DNA from: Methylomarinum sp.
Lineage (GTDB): Bacteria; Pseudomonadota; Gammaproteobacteria; Methylococcales; Methylomonadaceae
DNA: 5,924 bases
Direction: 5' to 3'
Assembly: GCA_013139755.1 (NCBI GenBank)
Contig: WTAG01000446.1
Location: 1 to 5,924 of the forward strand
Both the position numbers and the translations under genes were made by a program. Below, piece by piece: positions 1 to 4,775 of this stretch. The stretch's first letter is position 1. Each line of letters starts with the position of its first letter. The notes under the pieces are model-generated. The model worked only from the letters and a program-made list of their open reading frames with translations, ran no database searches and had not been told where the DNA came from.

Positions 1-14
1 TTATACTTTATATT

Positions 15-821
15 TTGAATTTAAAAAATACAGAAAAATTACTCTCTATCATGGCGCATTTGCGTCACCCGGAAAAAGGTTGTCCCTGGGATTTAAAGCA
101 AGACTTTTCCAGCCTGATTCCTTATACCATTGAAGAAGCCTATGAGGTCGCCGATGCCATTGAACGTAATGATTTGGATGATTTACGGACAGAGTTAGGT
201 GATCTGTTATTGCAGGTAGTATTTCATTCTCAGATTGCGCAAGAACAGGGCTTATTTAATTTTGAACAAGTGGCTGAAGCCATTACTGATAAGTTGATTA
301 GCAGACATCCGCATGTATTTGATAATGTGACTTATCGCAATGATGAAGAGCGACAAAAAGCCTGGGATGAGGCAAAAGTCGCTGAAAAAAAAGCTAAAAA
401 TAAATCGGTTGAAAATGAAAGTGTCTTGGCAGGTGTGGCTATTAACCTGCCGGCATTGGTTCAATGTGAAAAGATTCAAGATAAAGCGGCAAGTCACGGC
501 TTTGATTGGCCTGAAGTCGAACCTGTTTTTGATAAAGTGATAGAAGAGCTTGATGAGATTAAAGAGGCTTGGCAATCAGGTGATCAGGATCATATTCAGG
601 AAGAGGTGGGTGATTTGTTGCTGGTAGCGGTTAATTTAGCAAGACATTTAAAAGTAAAACCAGAAATAGCACTTAAACAAGCGACTCAAAAATTTACTAA
701 ACGCTTTAATTATATTGAACAACAAGTTGAAGTGTCGGGGCGTGAATTGCGAGAGTGTGAGCTAGCAGAGCTTGATGCTTTGTGGGACGAGGCGAAAAAA
801 GCACTTAAAGCAAACATGTAG
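15..821 (+). CDS. mazG: Nucleoside triphosphate pyrophosphohydrolase MazG
   Basis: MazG hydrolyses (d)NTPs to the monophosphate and pyrophosphate in the cytosol. It cleans the nucleotide pool and, in E. coli, influences ppGpp-linked stress physiology. The 268-residue product matches the two-domain enterobacterial form (about 263 residues). The N-terminal block HPEKGCPWD (18-26) is the family signature. Domain 1 carries the Mg-binding helices EEAYE (40-44) and ELGDLL (60-65). Domain 2 repeats the pattern with EELDE (177-181) and EEVGDLL (196-202). The C-terminal KRFNYIE is also typical. The TTG start places the N-terminus two residues longer than E. coli MazG. No clear Shine-Dalgarno precedes it, and the frame stays open to the window edge, so the true start may lie upstream; the first internal ATG is codon 13 (position 51). 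It converges on the regBA operon. Family assignment is secure; only the start is uncertain. Confidence 0.95.
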   Translation: MNLKNTEKLLSIMAHLRHPEKGCPWDLKQDFSSLIPYTIEEAYEVADAIERNDLDDLRTELGDLLLQVVFHSQIAQEQGLFNFEQVAEAITDKLISRHPHVFDNVTYRNDEERQKAWDEAKVAEKKAKNKSVENESVLAGVAINLPALVQCEKIQDKAASHGFDWPEVEPVFDKVIEELDEIKEAWQSGDQDHIQEEVGDLLLVAVNLARHLKVKPEIALKQATQKFTKRFNYIEQQVEVSGRELRECELAELDALWDEAKKALKANM

Positions 822-904
822 CTGCGTTCCTCTCTAGTGAGAGTTCTTGCTAAAGGATTGATCTATTGTCTCGGTACTGTGGTCATATTTAGTTAAAAGC
901 ATTA

Positions 905-945
905 CACCGAGGCCATGGAGTTTCTTTTCTCTGTGTCCTCTGGTG
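905..945. repeat. Imperfect inverted repeat
   Basis: The left arm CACCGAGG (905-912) pairs with CCTCTGGTG (937-945) with one bulged T. Pairing continues imperfectly inward: GAGGCCATGGAG (909-920) against the complement of 929-940, 9 of 12 positions. The T-rich loop is TTTCTTTT (921-928). Read on the - strand, the right arm is ACCAGAGGACACAGAG. It resembles the ACCACAGAGG-type repeats that I recall from intergenic regions of many environmental bacteria; that comparison is from memory, not from a search. The right arm overlaps the first bases of the group II intron-like segment, so the element may have served as its target or the overlap may be chance. Confidence 0.45.
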
Positions 946-1020
946 CGCCAAGATTAAATCTGGCAATTCCAGTAGTCTGAAAGGTGACTACCATGCAAAC
1001 AGCCAGTGCATGTAGCTGAT
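943..1020 (+). mobile_element. Group II intron 5' remnant (domain I fragment)
   Basis: The segment opens with GTGCGCC (943-949), the conserved 5' terminus of group II introns. Three hairpins follow in close order. GCC plus AGAT at 947-954 pairs with ATCT plus GGC at 958-964, with a bulged A. GTAGTC (972-977) pairs exactly with GACTAC (986-991) around a loop containing AAGG. CATGCA (992-997) pairs exactly with TGCATG (1007-1012) around AACAGCCAG. From memory, the Lactococcus Ll.LtrB intron also starts GTGCGCC, then has a GTAGT...ACTAC hairpin with AAGG and the block AAACAGCCA in the same order. Domains II-VI, the domain V hairpin and any reverse transcriptase are absent before the regA-like stop at 1089, so this is a truncated, inactive fossil. 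The right boundary is approximate. A different structured RNA is the alternative. Confidence 0.6.
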
Positions 1021-1075
1021 TGGGTAATTATTACAGTAATGTAGTCGTTGAAACTTATAGTTGAATCTCCATAGT

Positions 1076-1097
1076 GCCTGGGTCAGGCTTATTCTTT
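1076..1097 (+). terminator. Possible terminator hairpin at end of gap
   Basis: GCCTG (1076-1080) pairs exactly with CAGGC (1084-1088) around a GGT loop, followed on the + strand by the T-rich TTATTCTTT (1089-1097). The T tract coincides with the stop and last codons of the regA-like gene on the other strand. It could end transcripts coming from mazG. The stem is only five pairs and the T tract is interrupted, so the call is weak. In the - direction no T tract follows, so it does not look like a terminator for regBA. Confidence 0.35.
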
Positions 1098-1637
1098 AAC
1101 AGGTCGCTTATCCAGCTTTCTTTGTAATGTCCGTCTGTGCATGTTCAATGCCCGTGCTGCCGCAGAAATATTACCATCATGCTGCATCAATACTTTTTGT
1201 AAATGTTCCCATTCTAGACGTTTGACAGATAATGGATTCTGATTGATTTCTACCGATGAGTCACCTTTGTTTTTGTATAAGGCATTAACGATCTCATCCG
1301 CATTTGCTGGCTTGGTAAGGTAATGGATAGCACCTAGTTTAATTGCCTCAACTGCTGTCGCAATGCTAGCAAACCCCGTTAGCATGATGATTTGAGTATT
1401 ATCATCTAATGAAATGAGTTTTTTAACCATTTCTAAGCCAGAGTCATGCCCGATACGTAAATCAATCACGGCATATTCAGGTTCAGTTTTTTCTGCTAAA
1501 GCAATGCCTTGTTTTATGTCGTTAGCAACTGATACCTGAAAATTTCTTTTTTCCAGTGCAGGTTTAAGTACAGAACAAAAGGTTTCATCGTCATCAACTA
1601 ATAGTAGATTCGGCTTGTCCATTTCCGTCGTAGTCAT
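1089..1637 (-). CDS. regA: RegA/PrrA-type response regulator
   Basis: This is the DNA-binding response regulator partner of the kinase encoded just upstream. In proteobacteria, RegA/PrrA/ActR proteins control redox-dependent genes such as those for respiration, carbon fixation and photosynthesis. The 182-residue product has the family's usual length (about 180-185). The receiver domain spans roughly 9-123: acidic pocket DDD (15-17), phospho-acceptor Asp59 in VIDLRIG, switch Thr87 in LTGFAS and Lys109 in TKP. A short linker leads to a Fis-type helix-turn-helix at about 141-177. Its recognition segment ALNMHRRTLQRKL is nearly the canonical RegA sequence. The ATG at 1637 lies inside the end of the kinase gene (44-base overlap), which suggests translational coupling. 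A second ATG is five codons later (1622). No strong Shine-Dalgarno is seen. The family call is firm; the target genes are unknown. Confidence 0.93.
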   Translation of the reverse strand: MTTTEMDKPNLLLVDDDETFCSVLKPALEKRNFQVSVANDIKQGIALAEKTEPEYAVIDLRIGHDSGLEMVKKLISLDDNTQIIMLTGFASIATAVEAIKLGAIHYLTKPANADEIVNALYKNKGDSSVEINQNPLSVKRLEWEHLQKVLMQHDGNISAAARALNMHRRTLQRKLDKRPVKE

Positions 1638-2982
1638 TGTTTGTCTCGGTAATTAATAAAGGCAGGGTGATTTCAACGCAAGCACCCCCTGATTCCATGT
1701 TAATAAATTCTATTTTACCGCCTAATCGTCTAATTGTAGAGTAAGTTAAAAAGAGTCCGACTCCTAATCCCTGTTTGCTACTGATAACAGGCTGTTTACC
1801 TGCAAATTCAACGATTTCAGGCGGGAACCCTAGGCCAAAGTCTCTGATTTTTAAGTTTAATTGCTGCTCGTCCCATTGGGCAATAAAATCAATGCCTTTG
1901 TCGATAGGTGATGCTTCAGCTGCATTATTTAAAATGTTAATAATGGAATGTGTCAGGGTTCTTTCGGCAATAATAATAGCATTAACCTCCAGATTAGGGG
2001 TTATGTTTAAATTGATTTTACTGGTGGTATTATGTGCTCGCCACTGATTTAACACTTCATCTAGATAGTCTATAAGTAACATAGGATTGCCCGATTCTGC
2101 ACGCATTTCACCCGCGGAGGCAGAAAGCACTGAAAGCGCTTCTTTACAACGACTGATTTGTTGATTCATGATTTTCATTTTTAAGTGTAAATCAGGTATT
2201 CGGTGTTCTGGATAATCCAGCTCCAGTTCATGCGCTAAAATGGCCATTGTTCCTAGTGGTGTCCCCATATCATGAGCTGCACTAGCGGCTAAGGTGCCTA
2301 AAGAAACAACACGTTCATCACGTAAAGCATTTTCTCTGGCATCGGCAAGACTACGTTCGCGTTCTTTTAGTGTTTTTGATAGCTCCACAACAAAAAATGC
2401 GACTAAGCCCGCGCTAAATACAAATCCAAACCACATGCCAAAAATATGCAGATTAAAGTAATGTTGATCTTCAATGCTATGTAAATAATGTTGCATATCC
2501 TCACTGACTAAATTGGTGTCGGGAAGGTGGGGTTCGATAGCAGGCAAAGGGATGTTATAGCCAATGAGTACAGTATAGGTGCAACAGGTCAATATGACCA
2601 TATTCCACGCGTATGCTTGAGGTAACATGATGGCTGTTAGGATTAGAGGTAGCAAAAATACCCAGATAATGGGGTTTGATGCGCCCCCAGTTAAGTAAAG
2701 TAACGAAGCCAGTGCAAATACATCGATTGAAAGTTGGGAAAAAATTTCTAATTCACTAACGGGCTCGTCCGTTTGTAATCGCATCCATGTGTACAAGTTG
2801 ACTATAGCGATTGAAAAAATAACCGACCAAAGTTTTTCCTGAGGTAAGTTAATCTTTAGCCCATAACTTGAAATTAAAACAAGAAATGATTCAGAAAGAA
2901 TAATTAGATTTCTAAGAATATAGAGCCATTTAAGGTTGTCTCTAATTGAAAGATTTGATTTTGGTAGCACTTGATCAAGCAT
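1594..2982 (-). CDS. regB: RegB/PrrB-type redox sensor histidine kinase
   Basis: This membrane histidine kinase would phosphorylate the RegA-like regulator in response to redox or quinone state. In the 462-residue product, six hydrophobic segments (about 20-40, 51-67, 82-98, 104-120, 123-143, 178-199) form the sensor. GGASNPI (99-105), just before segment four, matches the RegB quinone-binding signature GGxxNPF except for the last residue. The H-box is AAHDMGTPLGT with phospho-acceptor His237. Cys279 in ISRCKEAL corresponds to the redox-active cysteine of Rhodobacter RegB. The ATPase domain has the N-box NILNNAAEAS (349-358), DFGLGF (381-386) and GLGVGLFL (405-412). The ATG at 2982 is the only start after an in-frame stop seven codons upstream (2998-3000), although no Shine-Dalgarno precedes it. 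The gene ends with TGA inside the regA-like gene, forming a two-gene operon. Confidence 0.93.
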   Translation of the reverse strand: MLDQVLPKSNLSIRDNLKWLYILRNLIILSESFLVLISSYGLKINLPQEKLWSVIFSIAIVNLYTWMRLQTDEPVSELEIFSQLSIDVFALASLLYLTGGASNPIIWVFLLPLILTAIMLPQAYAWNMVILTCCTYTVLIGYNIPLPAIEPHLPDTNLVSEDMQHYLHSIEDQHYFNLHIFGMWFGFVFSAGLVAFFVVELSKTLKERERSLADARENALRDERVVSLGTLAASAAHDMGTPLGTMAILAHELELDYPEHRIPDLHLKMKIMNQQISRCKEALSVLSASAGEMRAESGNPMLLIDYLDEVLNQWRAHNTTSKINLNITPNLEVNAIIIAERTLTHSIINILNNAAEASPIDKGIDFIAQWDEQQLNLKIRDFGLGFPPEIVEFAGKQPVISSKQGLGVGLFLTYSTIRRLGGKIEFINMESGGACVEITLPLLITETNNDYDGNGQAESTIS

Positions 2983-2998
2983 GATGAGTTGGGAGGAT

Positions 2999-3011
2999 TA
3001 TGTTTAACATA
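2999..3011. promoter_or_regulatory. Small perfect inverted repeat upstream of the kinase gene
   Basis: TATGTT and AACATA are exact reverse complements around one T, 16 bases upstream of the kinase start codon. Its position suits an operator for regBA, but the motif matches no regulator site I recognise. AT-rich sequence yields such palindromes by chance. A second perfect palindrome, TTGGAACCAA, lies at 3067-3076, immediately before the eptA-like remnant. No convincing -35/-10 pair was found for either strand in this interval. Confidence 0.2.
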
Positions 3012-3076
3012 GACGTAATAATGTTTGTATATTGTTTCGGATATAATGTCATATAACTTTACATGCTTGGAACCAA

Positions 3077-3222
3077 ATGAAAAACTATTTTTTAATTAAT
3101 GAAATGAGTAGCACACGGCTTATTATTTTCGTTTCTGTTTTTTTGATTAGCTTTGGTAACCAGGCCTTTTTGCTAATGTGACTGATGTATATCCAGTCGA
3201 AGTGAAAAACTTTGGGTGTTGA
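3077..3222 (+). pseudogene. eptA-like phosphoethanolamine transferase 5' remnant, frameshifted
   Basis: The ATG at 3077 opens a 34-codon frame (stop 3179-3181) encoding MKNYFLINEMSSTRL, a hydrophobic helix, then FGNQAFLL. Moving to the +2 frame at position 3175 continues as NVTDVYPVEVKNFG before a stop at 3220-3222. Joined, the two halves follow the N-terminal pattern of EptA-type lipid A phosphoethanolamine transferases: a polar start, then STRLI, a first membrane helix, FxNxAFF, N, VYP, KN. The join is consistent with loss of one base near 3173-3174. Family members are about 500-570 residues with four or five N-terminal helices and a large periplasmic sulfatase-like domain; none of that follows here. 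So this is a truncated, frameshifted relic, divergent from regBA and upstream of fhcB. The family call rests on my reading of a short match. Confidence 0.6.
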
Positions 3223-3245
3223 AACATCTTTATACGATAGAAAAA

Positions 3246-3286
3246 TGGATTTTATTGGAAATTGGATTTTATTGAAAATTGAAAAT
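3246..3286. repeat. 17-base tandem repeat, about 2.4 copies
   Basis: TGGATTTTATTGGAAAT (3246-3262) is followed directly by TGGATTTTATTGAAAAT (3263-3279), 16 of 17 identical. A partial third unit TGAAAAT follows (3280-3286), matching the end of the motif. It is probably replication slippage in AT-rich non-coding DNA. The copy number may vary between strains. No function is evident. Confidence 0.7.
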
Positions 3287-3361
3287 TCTTTAAATATAGG
3301 GTGTTTTAGTCAAATAATGAACCGCTATTTAAACTAATGGCGCTATATTCATTTCTAAACT

Positions 3362-3400
3362 TTGTCTGGCGTGGAATTACGGCATTAAAAATGCTATTCT
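3362..3400 (+). promoter_or_regulatory. Weak candidate fhc promoter
   Basis: TTGTCT (3362-3367, four of six to the sigma-70 -35 box) is followed after 17 bases by TTAAAA (3385-3390). A better -10, TATTCT, lies at 3395-3400 but has only TGGAAT at the right spacing as its -35 box. Either choice leaves a leader of about 100 bases before fhcB. None of these boxes is strong, and this is offered only as the best-looking place. Confidence 0.2.
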
Positions 3401-3492
3401 AGCTGCAATAAAATCATGATGCACTCCGGTTTTAGATATTAATAGCATAGAGTCATTAACATGATGTGTGTAAAGACTTAAAGATTAACCAC

Positions 3493-3508
3493 AGAGGTAA
3501 AGCCAGTG
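3493..3508 (+). promoter_or_regulatory. Ribosome binding site deciding the GTG start of fhcB
   Basis: AGAGGT (3493-3498) stands seven to eight bases before GTG (3506-3508), a good Shine-Dalgarno. The in-frame stop TAA at 3479-3481 and the lack of any other start codon in between leave this GTG as the only sensible start upstream of the conserved SPFCG motif. Confidence 0.75.
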
Positions 3509-4774
3509 ACAAAAATAACTGAAGTACCCAGTCCTTTTTGCGGTATAGGCTCAGATGATTTAACCATTCAGGTTGACGGTGTAGCAATAAAAGTCATTGA
3601 AAATGGGTGCGCGGTTAATACGCCAGCATTTGAGCAAGCAATAACAGATACTAAGGCCCGTGTTGATGGTAAAGAAGTGTCACTTAAAGTGGCTATTAAC
3701 CGAGCAGCTAAAATCTTAAAAAAATCTAATCAGCCTGTCATTGGTGGTTGTGCTACGGATGTAAATGGTATGCGGGCTTTAATGGAATTAGCAGACCGCA
3801 ATGGCGCAGTGGTTGATAACATGAATTTTACTGCTGCTAAACGTAACTTTTTAGCGTTACAGGACTCAGGCTGGATGAATACCACCTTGGCCGAGCTTAA
3901 AAACCGTTGTGATTTGTTCATTGTTATCGGTTGCGATCTTGAAGTGTTTTCTCCTCGTTTTTATGAGCGTTATTTGTGGAATAAAGAATCCATGTTTTTG
4001 GATGATACCAGTGCACGTGAAGTGATTTATATTGGTAAATCACCCTCAGGAAACGCTTCAACATCACCAAATAAAACGAAAGCTCAGGTTTTAGAATGTG
4101 CTGATGCCGATTTACCCGAAGTGGTTGCAGTATTAAGAGCATTAATTAAAGGTCATCCGGTGTCGGCAGAACAAGTCGCTGGATTGGCTGTCGCAGACCT
4201 TCAAGAGATTGCCGATAAATTAAAAGCAGCAAGCTATGGAGTGGTTACTTGGGCAGCAGGTGCTTTGAATTTTTCTCAAGCTGAACTAACAGTACAAACT
4301 ATTTGTGAATTAGTTAAAGATGTTAATGCTTCAGGCGTCAGGTGTTCTGGTTTTCCTTTAGGCGGTAAAGAAGGAGACCAAACCGCTAACCAGGTTTGTG
4401 GTTGGCAAACGGGCTATCCTGCCAGAATGCGTTTTTCCAGTGACTTTCCTGAATACGATCCTTTCTTATACGACATTAATCAAATGTTTGATAATGGCGA
4501 GGTGGATGCTTTCTTATGGGTGCAAGCTTTTAATTCAAGTGCAGTACCTCCACATGGCGGTCAAATACCGACGGTTGTAATTGCTCGTTCGGGCATGGTA
4601 TTTGAAGAAGAGCCAGAAGTCTTTATTCCGGTTGGAACACCTGGAATAGATCATTCGGGTCATACTTATCGATTAGATAATGTGGTCGCGATACGTTTAA
4701 AAAAATTAAGAGATTCAGGTTTGCCGAGTACAGCAGAAGTGCTAACGGCGATTGAACAAGCATTGGTGGTATAA
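3506..4774 (+). CDS. fhcB: Formyltransferase/hydrolase complex subunit B
   Basis: FhcB is a structural subunit of the cytosolic FhcABCD complex, which converts formyl-tetrahydromethanopterin to formate via methanofuran in bacterial C1 oxidation. It descends from FwdB/FmdB, the tungsten/molybdenum-pterin subunit of archaeal formylmethanofuran dehydrogenase. The 422 residues begin with TEVPSPFCGIGSDDL, matching the archaeal iron-sulfur motif (CxxCxxxCDD pattern) but keeping only Cys12. The stretch VVDNMNFTAAKRNF (102-115) aligns with the archaeal segment containing the catalytic metal-binding cysteine (SVCHGPS type), which is gone. The downstream block TLAELKNRCDLFIVIGCD is conserved with that family. 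Loss of the cluster and metal site is the known state of bacterial FhcB, so this is a scaffold and not an oxidoreductase. It starts with GTG after a good ribosome binding site. fhcA begins one base after its TAA, so the two are one operon. Confidence 0.93.
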   Translation: MTKITEVPSPFCGIGSDDLTIQVDGVAIKVIENGCAVNTPAFEQAITDTKARVDGKEVSLKVAINRAAKILKKSNQPVIGGCATDVNGMRALMELADRNGAVVDNMNFTAAKRNFLALQDSGWMNTTLAELKNRCDLFIVIGCDLEVFSPRFYERYLWNKESMFLDDTSAREVIYIGKSPSGNASTSPNKTKAQVLECADADLPEVVAVLRALIKGHPVSAEQVAGLAVADLQEIADKLKAASYGVVTWAAGALNFSQAELTVQTICELVKDVNASGVRCSGFPLGGKEGDQTANQVCGWQTGYPARMRFSSDFPEYDPFLYDINQMFDNGEVDAFLWVQAFNSSAVPPHGGQIPTVVIARSGMVFEEEPEVFIPVGTPGIDHSGHTYRLDNVVAIRLKKLRDSGLPSTAEVLTAIEQALVV

Positions 4775-4775
4775 C

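Larger units (their letters stand above)
822..1088. other. Gap between convergent genes, rich in hairpins, no gene
   Basis: This 267-base gap separates mazG from the end of the regA-like gene and holds no credible coding frame. It does contain a run of short hairpins. CTCTC/GAGAG at 830-843 has a four-base loop and is followed by TTCTTG; it could be a weak mazG terminator. CTCGGT at 870-875 pairs with ACCGAG at 906-911. Then come the inverted repeat at 905-945 and the group II intron-like hairpins from 943, both listed separately. The stretch 846-904 shows nothing recognisable. The mix of repeat and intron debris suggests a tolerated insertion site behind two converging genes. Confidence 0.6.
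3223..3505 (+). other. AT-rich leader region before fhcB, no gene
   Basis: No coding frame here is credible. One 43-codon open stretch from about 3212 to 3337 has no start codon near its beginning and no recognisable sequence; it could be decayed pseudogene, but I cannot assign it. The region holds a 17-base tandem repeat (3246-3286), a small hairpin GCATT/AATGC at 3382-3394 and, at its end, the fhcB ribosome binding site. The fhc promoter should lie here because the upstream operon points away. It must span a few hundred bases free of genes, leaving room for regulation. Confidence 0.6.

Noticed and set aside
252..575. Long - strand open frame inside mazG
   Set aside because: It is a shadow of the mazG coding frame with no recognisable protein features and no ribosome binding site.
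822..1088. A complete small RNA such as 6S, tmRNA, RNase P RNA or a riboswitch
   Set aside because: None of the conserved cores I know for these RNAs is present; the hairpins from 943 fit a group II intron 5' end better.
2970..2979. CTTGATCAAG as an FNR-type operator
   Set aside because: The half-sites are contiguous; FNR sites need TTGAT and ATCAA separated by four bases. It also lies inside the kinase coding sequence.
3025..3047. TTGTAT plus TATAAT as a + strand promoter for the eptA-like remnant
   Set aside because: The boxes are only 11 bases apart; a sigma-70 promoter needs about 17.
3000..3056. 18-codon ORF (MFNIDVIMFVY...) preceded by GGGAGGA at 2991-2997, a possible leader peptide
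   Set aside because: Spacing from the Shine-Dalgarno to ATG is too short, no regulatory codon run is present, and it lies in AT-rich sequence upstream of a pseudogene.
3368..3387. TGGCGTGGAATTACGGCA as a sigma-54 promoter
   Set aside because: The TGGC half fits, but the required GC pair in a TTGC-like -12 element is absent (TACGGC).
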